A DNA stretch of 64,000 bases from Lysobacteraceae bacterium 2PB (GCA_005502915.1 SCMT01000017.1:1-64000); one strand, 5' to 3'. Positions 18,992 through 27,566 are shown, counted from the first letter of the stretch. The notes: generated by a model from the letters alone, not told the origin. Made by a program: numbers and translations.

Positions 18992-19549
18992 TCAACCGTC
19001 CGCGGCGAGCGCCGGGACGCCATCGGCGTCGGACGGCGAAAGGTATTGCCGGGCGAGGCTGCGCGCGCGGTGGATGCGCGCCTTCGTCGCTTCGGGATGC
19101 AGGCACAGTTCGTCGGCCATCTCCGCGATGCTGCGACCTTCGAGGTCGCGCATCAGGATGGCTTCGCGGTAGTGCGCGGGCAGCCGGGCCAGCGCATCCG
19201 CGACATCGCGCAGCAGGCCGGTCGGGGCGGGGTAGTGCGGCCCGTCGAGCTCTTCGAGGTCGGAGGGCTGCATCAGCAGGATGCGGGTCGCGCGCTTCAT
19301 GCGGTTGCATTCGCGCTTGACGATGCGGAACAGCCAGGAGGCATAGGCGCCGAGCTCGCGCAGGCTCGCCAGCTTGCGCGACACCAGCAGCAGGCTCTCC
19401 TGCACGGCGTCCTCGACGTCGTTCACCGCACAGTGGTATTCGGCATAACGCCGCAGGTCCTGGCGCGACCGCGCCAGCACCTGTTCGAGCGACCGCCTGT
19501 CGCCCTGGCGGGCCTGCTGGAGGGCCATCTGGAATCCCGGATCCTGCAC
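18992..19549 (-). CDS. ECF-type RNA polymerase sigma factor
   Basis: 185 residues from GTG 19549, which follows GAGGAGA at ideal spacing; ATG 19603 lacks such a site. Region 2 is visible (NDVEDAVQESLLLVSRKLAS, then YASWLFRIVKRECNRMKR), and so is region 4 (LARLPAHYREAILMRDLEG, then SIAEMADELCLHPEATKARI). It lies 84 bases before the EGKCG precursor on the same strand. In other bacteria, ECF sigma factors control bufferin-like operons, so it is the likely activator of this one. No anti-sigma gene is adjacent. Confidence 0.88.
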   Translation of the reverse strand: MQDPGFQMALQQARQGDRRSLEQVLARSRQDLRRYAEYHCAVNDVEDAVQESLLLVSRKLASLRELGAYASWLFRIVKRECNRMKRATRILLMQPSDLEELDGPHYPAPTGLLRDVADALARLPAHYREAILMRDLEGRSIAEMADELCLHPEATKARIHRARSLARQYLSPSDADGVPALAADG

Positions 19550-19594
19550 CGTGTGTCTCCTCGGTTGCGCACTGTACGCGGGAACGAGTCCGCG

Positions 19595-19606
19595 TTTGTG
19601 CACAAA
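19595..19606. promoter_or_regulatory. Perfect palindrome upstream of the ECF sigma gene
   Basis: TTTGTGCACAAA, a 12-bp perfect palindrome, lies 46 bases upstream of the sigma-factor start in the 219-base gap before phoU. Its position suits a regulator site; no binding protein can be named. Confidence 0.3.
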
Positions 19607-19768
19607 GAGTTAGCCGGGGAGGCGACGGTTGCGTCCGGCGGGCGCGCGCAGGCGCCCGGGTTCAGGTCCGGTTTAGGCTCTGCGGGACGCCGGTAGGCCG
19701 GGAGCCGCGCATGGGCAGGGTTGGCCGGCGGTGTCGACCCGAATGGTCGATCCGGATGGTCGATCGGT

Positions 19769-20473
19769 TCAGGCGGCGCTGCTGGTCTCGTCGCGCTTCT
19801 CGCGCGGCGGCAGCGGGCCTTCGCCGTGCTCCTGGAACCAGATGTTCTCGGCGATGTTGGTCGCATGGTCGCCCACGCGCTCCAGGTTCTTCGCCATGAA
19901 CAGCAGGTGGGTGCAGGGCGTGATGACCCGGGGGTCTTCCATCATGTAGGTCAGGAGCTCGCGGAACAGGCCGGTGTATGCGGCATCGATCTCGGCATCG
20001 TCGGCGCGGATCGTTTCCGCGGCAGTCGCGTCGCCATCGCGATAGGCCTGCAGCACGGCGCGGACCTGGCGCACGACCAGCCGGCCGAGGCTGCCCAGGC
20101 CGCGGGTGTGCGGCAGCGGCGGCGACAGGTTCAGCGCCATCGAGCGCTTGGCGATGTTCGAGGCGTAGTCGCCGATGCGCTCGATGTCCGAGGCGATGCG
20201 CAGCGCCGCGAGGATCTCGCGCAGGTCGCGCGCCAGCGGACCGCGCAGGGCGAGCTTCATCGCGTCGTGGCTGACCCGCAGCTCCAGCGCGTCGATCTCC
20301 TCGTCGTTGGCGATGATCCGCTCCGCGGCCTTGCCGTCGCGCCGTTCCACCACGTCCAGCGCGGCTTCGAGCTGCGAGGCGGCGATCTCGCCCATGCGCA
20401 GGATCTCCTCCAGCAGCATCCGGCGTTCCTCGTCGTGGCTCTTGAGGATGTGGTCGTGGGGTTGGCTGTTCAT
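19769..20473 (-). CDS. phoU: Phosphate regulon regulatory protein PhoU
   Basis: 234 residues, with the typical tandem three-helix repeats. Each half carries a metal-site motif: RIASDIERIGDYASNIAKR (about residues 90-108) and MAKNLERVGDHATNIAEN (about 191-208). PhoU links the Pst transporter to the PhoR/PhoB system and keeps the regulon off when phosphate is plentiful. It is the last gene of the pst cluster, 172 bases after pstB, with strong hairpins in that gap. Confidence 0.97.
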   Translation of the reverse strand: MNSQPHDHILKSHDEERRMLLEEILRMGEIAASQLEAALDVVERRDGKAAERIIANDEEIDALELRVSHDAMKLALRGPLARDLREILAALRIASDIERIGDYASNIAKRSMALNLSPPLPHTRGLGSLGRLVVRQVRAVLQAYRDGDATAAETIRADDAEIDAAYTGLFRELLTYMMEDPRVITPCTHLLFMAKNLERVGDHATNIAENIWFQEHGEGPLPPREKRDETSSAA

Positions 20474-20582
20474 GGCGGTGTCTCGTGGAAAGTGGGGTTG
20501 GGCTGTTTGCGGTGAAGCGATGCGCCGTCAGGGGCTTGAGGATGCCATCCGTGGCGACGCTGCGCTGCCTCCGGAAAGTCCG

Positions 20583-20642
20583 GCCCGGCCCTGCATGGCC
20601 GGGCGTTCGGCAGGCCGCGCGGCAGTGCCGCGCAAGCGGCCT
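20583..20642. repeat. Two adjacent hairpins between pstB and phoU
   Basis: First hairpin: GCCCGGCC and GGCCGGGC around CTGCAT (20583-20604). Second: AGGCCGC and GCGGCCT enclosing a smaller GCGGCA/TGCCGC stem (20612-20642). No T-run follows on the minus strand. They may stabilise or process the message, or reduce phoU expression relative to pstB. Confidence 0.5.
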
Positions 20643-20645
20643 GCC

Positions 20646-21533
20646 TCACCCAAATCGCCCGGTGATGTAGTCCTCGGTCTGCTGCTTCGAGGGCTTGGAG
20701 AAGATCTTCTCGGTCACGTCGTGCTCGATCAGGTCGCCCAGGTACATGAAGGCGGTGTAGTCGGACACGCGTGCCGCCTGCTGCATGTTGTGGGTGACGA
20801 TCGCGATCGTGTACTTCTGCTTCAGCTCCTCGATCAGCTGCTCGATGCGGCTGGTCGAGATCGGGTCGAGCGCCGAGGTCGGTTCGTCGAGCAGCAGCAC
20901 GTCCGGACGCAGCGCGACCGCGCGCGCGATGCACAGGCGCTGCTGCTGGCCGCCGGACAAACCCAGCGCGCTCTGGTTGAGCTTGTCCTTCACTTCGTCC
21001 CACAGCGCCGCCTGGCGCAGGGCTTCCTCGACGCGCGCGGCCATGTCCGCCTTCGAGAGGCGCTCGTGGTGGCGGATGCCGTAGGCGACGTTCTCGAAGA
21101 TCGTCATCGGGAACGGCACCGGCTTCTGGAACACCATGCCGACGCGACTGCGCAGGCGGTTCATCGGGTACTTGTCGTCGAGGATGTTCTCGCCGTCCAG
21201 CAGCACCTGGCCGGTGGCGGTCATCTTCGGATACAGCGCGTAGATGCGGTTGAAGATGCGCAGCAGCGTCGACTTGCCGCAGCCGGACGGACCGATCAGC
21301 GCGGTGACGCGCTTCTCGGGGATGTCCAGGTCGATGTTCTTCAGCGCGTGGAACTTGTCGTAGTGGAAGTTCAGGCCGCGCGCGCTGAGCTTGACCGGTG
21401 TCGCCGGCCCGGCCTCGCGATGCGTGGCGGCGATGCCCATCCGCTGCGCGCCGTGATCGTTCGAAGCGATGGGGGTCGCGGTGTCGTTCATGTCGAGGGT
21501 TCCGGAGGCTTCGGTCGTGTACGTATCAGTCAT
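20646..21533 (-). CDS. pstB: Phosphate ABC transporter ATP-binding protein
   Basis: 295 residues from ATG 21533, overlapping the pstA stop; ATG 21491 is a possible shorter start with a GGAA upstream. Walker [11 protein letters not shown]-loop [13 protein letters not shown], signature LSGGQQQR, Walker [16 protein letters not shown] and switch [13 protein letters not shown] are all present, and the order is exactly that of PstB. It drives high-affinity phosphate import with PstA, PstC and PstS. Confidence 0.97.
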   Translation of the reverse strand: MTDTYTTEASGTLDMNDTATPIASNDHGAQRMGIAATHREAGPATPVKLSARGLNFHYDKFHALKNIDLDIPEKRVTALIGPSGCGKSTLLRIFNRIYALYPKMTATGQVLLDGENILDDKYPMNRLRSRVGMVFQKPVPFPMTIFENVAYGIRHHERLSKADMAARVEEALRQAALWDEVKDKLNQSALGLSGGQQQRLCIARAVALRPDVLLLDEPTSALDPISTSRIEQLIEELKQKYTIAIVTHNMQQAARVSDYTAFMYLGDLIEHDVTEKIFSKPSKQQTEDYITGRFG

Positions 21534-22422
21534 GGGTGATCTTGTTGCGGAGCAGGATCGCGCGTGCGACCAGGCTGACCGCGAGCACGAACAGGGTCAG
21601 CACCAGCGCGCCGGCCCAGGCGATCTGGATCCAGTTGTCGAACGGGCTGGCGGCGTACTGGTTCATCACCAGCGGCACGCCCGCCATCGGCTGGGTGATG
21701 TCGAGGCTGAAGAAATTGTTGCCGAATGCAGTGAACAGCAGCGGTGCGGTTTCGCCGCAGATGCGCGCCAGCGCCAGCAGCACGCCGGTGACGATGCCCG
21801 GCAGCGCCGAGCGGTACAGCACCTGCACGATGACCTTCCACTGCGGCACGCCCAGCGACAGCGCGGCTTCGCGCATCTGCGCAGGCACGAGGCGCAGCAT
21901 CTCGTCGGTGGTGCGCACCACCACCGGCAGGACGATGAAGCCCAGCGCGATCGCACCTGCGACAGCCGAGAACTGGCCGCGACTGAACTGCATGACGAAG
22001 ATCGCGTAGACGAACAGGCCCAGCACGATCGACGGCGCGGACAGCAGGATGTCGTTGACGAAACGGACCACGGTGCCGAGCTTGCGGTGGTGGCCGTACT
22101 CGGCCAGCCAGGTCCCGGCGGCGATGCCCATCGGCGTGCCGAGCAGGATGCCCATGCCGCACATCAGGATGCTGCCGATGAAGGCATTGCGCAGGCCGCC
22201 CACTTCCATCGGCACGGGCTGGTCCATGGTGAACAGCGCGAGGTCGATGCCGGACAGTCCCTTCTGCAGCAAGGTCCAGAGGATCCAGCCGAGGAAGAAC
22301 AGACCGAACGCGGTCGTGACACAGGCGAAGAGGATGGCGACAGCGTTCTTGAGGTCGCGCATGCGGTACAGCCTGCGCGTCTCGGGCGACAGCGAGAAAG
22401 CGGGATCGGTTCGGGCGTTCAT
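21526..22422 (-). CDS. pstA: Phosphate ABC transporter permease PstA
   Basis: 298 residues with about six membrane helices. It carries the family's [16 protein letters not shown], the EAA-like loop [20 protein letters not shown], and [18 protein letters not shown]. The start ATG shares a base with the pstC stop (TGATG), and its end overlaps pstB, so the three genes are translated together. Confidence 0.96.
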   Translation of the reverse strand: MNARTDPAFSLSPETRRLYRMRDLKNAVAILFACVTTAFGLFFLGWILWTLLQKGLSGIDLALFTMDQPVPMEVGGLRNAFIGSILMCGMGILLGTPMGIAAGTWLAEYGHHRKLGTVVRFVNDILLSAPSIVLGLFVYAIFVMQFSRGQFSAVAGAIALGFIVLPVVVRTTDEMLRLVPAQMREAALSLGVPQWKVIVQVLYRSALPGIVTGVLLALARICGETAPLLFTAFGNNFFSLDITQPMAGVPLVMNQYAASPFDNWIQIAWAGALVLTLFVLAVSLVARAILLRNKITHD

Positions 22423-23387
22423 CAGTTGCCCTCCTTGCGCGACAACTGCATCAGCATCAGGCGCGCCAGCGCCAGCACGACGAAGGTGACCAGGAACAGC
22501 ACGAAGCCGAGCAGCAGGAGCGCGGCGCGGTAATCCGCAGTGGCTTCGCCGAAATCGTTGGCGATCAGCGCGGCGATCGTGGTGCTGGGTTCGAGCAGGG
22601 ACTTGGTGAAGGCGACGTTGTTGCCGATCACGAAGGCCACCGCCATGGTTTCGCCCAGCGCGCGGCCGAGGCCGAGGAAGATCCCGCCGATCACCGCCGA
22701 GCGGGTGTAGGGCAGGACGACGTCCCAGACCACTTCCCAGCGCGTCGAGCCGAGCGCGTAGGCCGATTCCTTCAGGCGACCCGGCACGGTGAGGAACACG
22801 TCGCGCATCACCGAGGAGATGAAGGGAATGACCATGATCGCGAGCACCAGGCCCGAGGTCAGCATGCCCGCGCCGATCGGCGGACCCTGGAACAGCGCGC
22901 CGATCACCGGCAGCGGCCCGAGGTTGTCGTTCATCCACGGGATGAGGTGGTCGCGCATCACCGGCATCAGGATGAAGAAGCCCCACATGCCGTAGATGAT
23001 CGACGGGATGCCGGCGAGCAGTTCGATCGCGGTGCCGATCGGGGTGCGCAGCCAGCGCGGCGCGACCTCGGTCAGGAAGAAGGCGATGCCGAAACTCACC
23101 GGCACCGCGATCAGCATCGCGATGATCGCGGTGACGACCGTGCCGTAGATCGGCACCAGCGCGCCGTACTTGTTCTCGACGGGGTTCCAGTCGCTGGAGA
23201 AGAAGAAGTCCAGGCCCTGCGACGCGAGCACGCTGCGTCCGCCCCACAGCATCGACAGCGCGGCGCCGGCGAGGCTGAAAAGGACGAAGATCGCGACCAG
23301 GGTGAGGACGGCCTTGAACACCCGGTCGTTGCGGGTGTCGCGGCGATCACGCTGTGGATTGGGGAGGGTCAGTTCGGCGGTGCTCAT
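22422..23387 (-). CDS. pstC: Phosphate ABC transporter permease PstC
   Basis: 321 residues. There is an N-terminal helix, a periplasmic loop with WNPVENKYGALVPIYGT, then the core permease with IELLAGIPSIIYGMWGF, the EAA-like loop RLKESAYALGSTRWEVVW, and GRALGETMAVAFVIGN. This is characteristic of PstC. It lies 257 bases after pstS, behind a hairpin terminator and a possible extra Pho half-site, so part of its expression may be separate from pstS. Confidence 0.96.
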   Translation of the reverse strand: MSTAELTLPNPQRDRRDTRNDRVFKAVLTLVAIFVLFSLAGAALSMLWGGRSVLASQGLDFFFSSDWNPVENKYGALVPIYGTVVTAIIAMLIAVPVSFGIAFFLTEVAPRWLRTPIGTAIELLAGIPSIIYGMWGFFILMPVMRDHLIPWMNDNLGPLPVIGALFQGPPIGAGMLTSGLVLAIMVIPFISSVMRDVFLTVPGRLKESAYALGSTRWEVVWDVVLPYTRSAVIGGIFLGLGRALGETMAVAFVIGNNVAFTKSLLEPSTTIAALIANDFGEATADYRAALLLLGFVLFLVTFVVLALARLMLMQLSRKEGN

Positions 23388-23475
23388 CGCTGGGCCGGGG
23401 TCCGGAAAAGGAATGACAGACGTCGCGTCCCTGCGGCGTTCGGTTCTGGGGGATGGCGCTGGATGCGCATATCAG

Positions 23476-23504
23476 ATGATGTTTGTGTTGCGGCTGTATG
23501 ACAG
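23476..23504 (-). promoter_or_regulatory. Possible weak Pho-box repeats upstream of pstC
   Basis: On the minus strand CTGTCAT (23498-23504) is followed at exact 11-bp steps by CCGCAAC and ACATCAT. Only the first unit is a full match to CTGTCAT. It lies between the pstS terminator and pstC. Confidence 0.3.
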
Positions 23505-23570
23505 CGCGAACGGTTTCGTCACGAATCCGTCTTGTCGCCCGCGACATGGGCCGTCGAGCGGCCAAACGAA

Positions 23571-23590
23571 AGCGGGCCCGAAGGCCCGCT
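23571..23590 (-). terminator. Terminator or attenuator after pstS
   Basis: AGCGGGCC and GGCCCGCT form a perfect 8-bp stem around a four-base loop (TTCG on the minus strand), followed by TTTCGTTT in the pstS reading direction. It is 55 bases after the pstS stop and inside the pst cluster. Partial termination would give more binding protein than permease. Confidence 0.6.
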
Positions 23591-23644
23591 GTCGCATGAT
23601 CCGATCCGGTGGGGCTCGATCCCTGGGGACTCGATCCCGTGGGA

Positions 23645-24664
23645 TCAGTAGGGCATCGTCTTGGCCCAGTAGGCCTCGATCTGCTTGACCAGGGCGTCCG
23701 GCAGCGGCACGTAGTCGAGCGACTTGGCCTGGGCATCGCCGTTGGCGTAGACCCAGCGGAAGAATTCCTTGGCGGCCTTGGCGCCGGCGGCGTTCTTCGG
23801 CTTCTTGTACATCAGGATGAAGTTGGTCGCGGCGATCGGCCAGGCCTGCTCGCCCGGGGCGTTGGTCATGACCAGGTAGAAGTCCTTCGCCGAGGCCCAG
23901 TTGGCGCTCGCGGCGGCGGCCTGGAAGGTGTCTTCGTTCGGCAGCACGAAGTTGCCGGCTGCGTTCTTCATGCGGACGTAGGTCAGCTTGTTCTGCAGCG
24001 CGTAGGAGAATTCGACGTAGCCGATGCCGCCGCGGATCTGCTTGACGAACGCGGCCACGCCTTCATTGCCCTTGCCGCCCACGCCGACCGGCCACTTCAC
24101 CGAGTTGCCTTCGCCGACCGTCGACTTCCAGTCGCCGCTGACCTTCGAGAGGTAGTTGGTGAAATTGAAGGTGGTGCCCGAGCCGTCCGAGCGACGCACG
24201 ATGGTGATCTTCAGCGAGGGCAGCTTCACGCCGCCGTTCAGCGCGGCGATGCGCGGGTCGTCCCACATCGTGACCTTGCCCAGGAAGATGTCAGCCAGCA
24301 GCGGGCCGTCGAACTTCATCGCGCCCGAAGCCACGCCCGGGATGTTGACCACCGGCACCACGCCGCCGATCACCGACGGGAACTGCGCCAGGCCGGCCTT
24401 CGCCAGGTCTTCCGGCTTCTGCGGGGCATCGGACGAACCGAAGTCGACCGTGCCGGCCTTGATCTGGGCGATGCCGCCGCCCGAGCCGATGGACTGGTAG
24501 TTGACGCGCACGTTCTTCGCCTTGGCGTAGTCGGCCGACCACTTGGTCATGACCGGGAACACGAAGGTGGCGCCGGCGCCGGTGATGTCGTTGGCGTGGG
24601 CGTTGAAGAGGGTGCCGCCGGCCAGGATCAGCGCGGCAGCCTGCAGTTTGAACGACTTGAACAC
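23645..24664 (-). CDS. pstS: Phosphate ABC transporter substrate-binding protein
   Basis: 339 residues from GTG 24664, preceded by GAGGAG at ideal spacing; ATG 24679 would add five residues but lacks a ribosome site. The signal peptide ends near NAHA-ND. Phosphate-site motifs are visible: DITGAGATFVFPVMTKW, SIGSGGGIAQI, VDFGSSDAP and RRSDGSGTTFNFTNYL. It binds phosphate in the periplasm for PstCAB. It is the first gene of the cluster and is preceded by clear Pho-box repeats. Confidence 0.95.
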   Translation of the reverse strand: MFKSFKLQAAALILAGGTLFNAHANDITGAGATFVFPVMTKWSADYAKAKNVRVNYQSIGSGGGIAQIKAGTVDFGSSDAPQKPEDLAKAGLAQFPSVIGGVVPVVNIPGVASGAMKFDGPLLADIFLGKVTMWDDPRIAALNGGVKLPSLKITIVRRSDGSGTTFNFTNYLSKVSGDWKSTVGEGNSVKWPVGVGGKGNEGVAAFVKQIRGGIGYVEFSYALQNKLTYVRMKNAAGNFVLPNEDTFQAAAASANWASAKDFYLVMTNAPGEQAWPIAATNFILMYKKPKNAAGAKAAKEFFRWVYANGDAQAKSLDYVPLPDALVKQIEAYWAKTMPY

Positions 24665-24729
24665 GGAGGTGCTCCTCATGAGGGTGACTGACCGGGCGAC
24701 CCGGTTGGCGCACATTCCATCGGACCCGC

Positions 24730-24769
24730 ATGACAGCCGTGTGTTTCGAACATGACAGCCAAGTTACAA
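24730..24769 (-). promoter_or_regulatory. Pho box (PhoB site) upstream of pstS
   Basis: Reading the minus strand, four 7-base units sit at exact 11-bp steps: TTGTAAC, CTGTCAT, GAAACAC, CTGTCAT. Two are perfect matches to the CTGTCAT half-site and a third is close. The array ends 66 bases before the pstS start. The 11-bp period matches the known PhoB arrangement. Confidence 0.8.
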
Positions 24770-24875
24770 TTTCACGAGGCTGCCATGATTCGACCCCGGC
24801 GCGCCCGAACTGCACGGCCGCCGCCTTCGTCAAGGCCCCGGTGCCCGGATCGGTACTGTTGCCGCGGTCATCGAA

Positions 24876-24904
24876 CGGTCATGTCCGGCACACGCGATTG
24901 TCAG
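24876..24904 (+). promoter_or_regulatory. Probable Pho box upstream of the phosphate porin
   Basis: On the plus strand CGGTCAT, GGCACAC and TTGTCAG sit at 11-bp steps, mirroring the pstS array, where a third unit also ends in ACAC. The matches are weaker than at pstS. The site lies 118 bases before the OprP/OprO-like gene. It is inferred to be a PhoB site. Confidence 0.5.
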
Positions 24905-25022
24905 AATTTGGCCGCAAGCTGCCCCGGTTTCACAAGGCCTTAACGACTCCCCGCCACGGCCATCCGGCCTCCGGCGGGTGCGGTCGCAGTCCCGCTCATT
25001 TATTCCCACTCAGGACATCACC

Positions 25023-26324
25023 ATGCGTTATTCCCTTCTCGCGCTCGCCGTCGGCGCCGCGCTCGCCGGTACCAGCCTCGATGCGTCGGCCCAGTCCCGC
25101 GACAGCGAAATCGAGGCCCTCAAGGCGCAGATCGCCGAATTGATGGAAAAGGTCCAGTCGCTCGAGGAACGCACGGATGCGCAATCCGAAGTCAACGTCG
25201 ACACCGCCCAGAAGCTGGATACGCTGAGCACCGGCTCGCCCAAGCTCGAGACCAAGGGCGGCATCAAGGTCACCTCGGCCGACGGCAAGTTCGAAGCCCA
25301 GCTCGGCGGCCGCATTCATTTCGACGCCTATGCCTTCGACCGCGACATCGCCGCGACGACCGGCACCACCGAGTTCCGCCGCGCGCGCCTGACCCTCAAG
25401 GGCAAGGCGCTGGGCTGGGACTACGTGATGGAGCAGGACTTCGCCGCGGGTTCCAACCTCGATGGCCTGCGCGACCTCTACATCGCGAAGAACGCGTTCG
25501 GCGGCAAGTTCACCATCGGCCATTTCAAGCCCTACCGCTCGATGGAAGAGCTGACCAGCTCGAACGAACTGCTGATGATGGAGCGTCCGTTCGCTTCGGC
25601 CACCGGTCTGTTCAACGGTCGCCAGTTCCAGCAGGGCGTGGGCTACCAGCGCAGCACCGACAGCTACACCGCCGGTCTGTCGGTGTTCAACCTGCGCGGC
25701 GCCACCGGCGTGCGCAACGAAGGCATCGGCGCGGCCGGTCGCTTCACCTGGGCGCCGATCAACCGCGACAACGCGACCCTGCACCTGGGTGCATGGTTCA
25801 GCATCGAGGATCTGAACCAGGGCTCGGCCACCACCAGCGCCAGCGTGTCGTACGCCGGTCGTCGCGGTCCGTCGCAGACCATCGCCAGCGTCAACGGCCT
25901 GTCCGGCGACAAGATCACCGCCTATGCCGCCGAAGTCGCGGGCTCGTTCGGTCCGGCCTTCTTCCAGGGCGAGTACGTGCAGTCCACCTTCGAGCAGCCC
26001 TTCCGCGCCCCGGACCAGGACGTGGTGACCTGGTACCTGCAGGGCAGCTGGATGCTCAACGGCGGCCACAAGCCGTACAAGTCCGCCACCGGTTTCTTCG
26101 GCTCGCCGAAGGTCGGCGAGAACGGCCTGTGGGAACTGACCGCGCGCTACGACACGATCGAGAACAAGGACATCCGCAACCGCGAAGCCAGCAGCTGGCT
26201 GCTCGGCCTGAACTACTACGTCAACCCGAACCTGCGCTTCATGCTCAACTACACGAAGGGCGAAAACGAGGTGAACGGTGACGAGACCGCGCAGTACGCG
26301 CTGCGCACGCAGTTCAGCTTCTGA
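25023..26324 (+). CDS. Phosphate-selective porin (OprP/OprO family)
   Basis: 433 residues. The signal peptide is cleaved near ASA-QS (residue 23), followed by a coiled-coil segment (RDSEIEALKAQIAELMEKVQ, about 25-60) as in OprP/OprO and similar trimeric porins. The beta-barrel has GGRIHFDAYAFD, FRRARLTLKGK and a final aromatic residue (TQFSF) expected for outer-membrane insertion. It probably admits phosphate or polyphosphate. It is divergent from pstS, shares the Pho-box region, and ends in a strong palindromic terminator. Confidence 0.88.
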   Translation: MRYSLLALAVGAALAGTSLDASAQSRDSEIEALKAQIAELMEKVQSLEERTDAQSEVNVDTAQKLDTLSTGSPKLETKGGIKVTSADGKFEAQLGGRIHFDAYAFDRDIAATTGTTEFRRARLTLKGKALGWDYVMEQDFAAGSNLDGLRDLYIAKNAFGGKFTIGHFKPYRSMEELTSSNELLMMERPFASATGLFNGRQFQQGVGYQRSTDSYTAGLSVFNLRGATGVRNEGIGAAGRFTWAPINRDNATLHLGAWFSIEDLNQGSATTSASVSYAGRRGPSQTIASVNGLSGDKITAYAAEVAGSFGPAFFQGEYVQSTFEQPFRAPDQDVVTWYLQGSWMLNGGHKPYKSATGFFGSPKVGENGLWELTARYDTIENKDIRNREASSWLLGLNYYVNPNLRFMLNYTKGENEVNGDETAQYALRTQFSF

Positions 26325-26350
26325 TCGATCTCTCTCCGGTCGAAGTCGAA

Positions 26351-26382
26351 CGAAACCCCGGCATGCCGGGGTTTCGTTTTTT
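26351..26382 (+). terminator. Intrinsic terminator with a 26-bp perfect palindrome
   Basis: CGAAACCCCGGCA is followed directly by its exact complement, then TTTTTT. The central bases must open to make the loop. Placed 27 bases after the porin stop and 24 bases before the end of convergent nth. Confidence 0.85.
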
Positions 26383-26405
26383 CCGGAGCGCGACGCCCGG
26401 GTCCG

Positions 26406-27179
26406 TTATGCCTCGCCGTGTTCGCTCTTGTCCTTGAACCGGCAGACGTCGCGGATCGGACAGCGCCAGCACTCGGGCCGTCGCGCCTTGCAGGTGTAGC
26501 GACCGTGCAGGATCAGCCAGTGGTGCGCGTCCAGCAGGAATTCGGCCGGCACGCGCTGCAGGAGCGCGCGCTCCACGGCGAGCACGTTCGCACCGGGCGC
26601 CAGGCCGGTGCGGTTGGCGACGCGGAAGATGTGCGTGTCGACCGCCATCGTCGGTTCGCCGAAGGCGGTGTTCAGCACCACGTTCGCGGTCTTGCGCCCG
26701 ACCCCGGGCAGGGCCTCCAGCGCCTCGCGGTCCCGCGGCACCTCGCCATCGTGCTCGGCGATCAATCGTTCGCACAGCGCGATCACGTTCGCGGCCTTGG
26801 TGTTGAACAGTCCGATCGTGGAGATGTAGGACTTGAGCGTCTCGACGCCCAGCGCGGCGATCGCCTGGGGCGTATTCGCGACCGGATACAGCCGCCGCGT
26901 GGCCTTGTTCACGCCGACATCGGTCGCCTGCGCCGACAGCACCACCGCGACCAGCAGTTCGAACGGCGTCGAATACTCGAGCTCGGTCTTCGGATGCGGA
27001 TTCAGCTCTCGCAGGCGCTCGAACATCACCTGGATGTCTTCGGGCGGCATGCCGCCGCGCGGCGCACGCCTGCCGGAAGCTTTCTTCGTCGCGGCCTTCT
27101 TCACGGTCTTTTTCGCAGCCTTCTTCGCGGCCTTGCGCACGGCTTTCGCTGCGGTCTTCATCGTCTTCTTCGTCGCCAT
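26406..27179 (-). CDS. nth: Endonuclease III with lysine/alanine-rich N-terminal extension
   Basis: 257 residues; the catalytic part (about 44-257) matches endonuclease III. The helix-hairpin-helix LPGVGRKTANVVL contains the catalytic lysine, AVDTHIFR holds the catalytic aspartate, and the 4Fe-4S loop is C-x6-C-x2-C-x5-C (CKARRPECWRCPIRDVC). It removes oxidised pyrimidines and cleaves abasic sites. The first about 42 residues are an extra histone H1-like tail of Lys, Ala and Thr (MATKKTMKTAAKAVRKAAKK), not part of the usual enzyme. It is the last of three linked minus-strand genes. Confidence 0.94.
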   Translation of the reverse strand: MATKKTMKTAAKAVRKAAKKAAKKTVKKAATKKASGRRAPRGGMPPEDIQVMFERLRELNPHPKTELEYSTPFELLVAVVLSAQATDVGVNKATRRLYPVANTPQAIAALGVETLKSYISTIGLFNTKAANVIALCERLIAEHDGEVPRDREALEALPGVGRKTANVVLNTAFGEPTMAVDTHIFRVANRTGLAPGANVLAVERALLQRVPAEFLLDAHHWLILHGRYTCKARRPECWRCPIRDVCRFKDKSEHGEA

Positions 27180-27185
27180 GCGCGC

Positions 27186-27566
27186 TCAGCCGGATCGTTT
27201 CGCCGCAGCCTTGGCCTTCGCGCGTGCGAGCGCGGCCAGCGCGGCGGAGGGCAGGGCGGGGGCTGCTTTCGGCAGGTCGGCTGGCGGCAATGCGGCCGCA
27301 CGCCGACGCGCCTTCGCTTCCGCCCGTTCCGCCAGTCGCACCTGCCGCGCGCGATAGCGCTCGCGCGCGGCCAGCGCGCGCAGGCGCGCATCGCGGGCGG
27401 CCAGCACGGACGCGACTCGCGGCGCGCACGCATCGCAAGTTGCCGATGGCGCTTCGAACGCCAGCAGGCCGCGTTCGATCGCACCATCCAGATCGTCGGC
27501 AGCGACGGCATCGGCCAGCGCCGCGAAGCCGGTGTCGCGACAGGCCGGACAGGCGTCGGGGATCAT
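27186..27566 (-). CDS. Small cysteine-motif protein, function unknown
   Basis: 126 residues from ATG 27566, overlapping the enoyl-CoA hydratase stop (ATGA) and ending 6 bases before nth. The N-terminal half has two cysteine pairs, CPAC at residues 6-9 and CDAC about residue 45, likely a zinc ribbon. The C-terminal half is a long basic Arg/Ala-rich helix (RLAERAEAKARRRAAALP and on). I do not recognise a named family. Tight packing with nth and the hydratase gene supports it as a real gene; a nucleic-acid-binding role is possible but unproved. Confidence 0.7.
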   Translation of the reverse strand: MIPDACPACRDTGFAALADAVAADDLDGAIERGLLAFEAPSATCDACAPRVASVLAARDARLRALAARERYRARQVRLAERAEAKARRRAAALPPADLPKAAPALPSAALAALARAKAKAAAKRSG

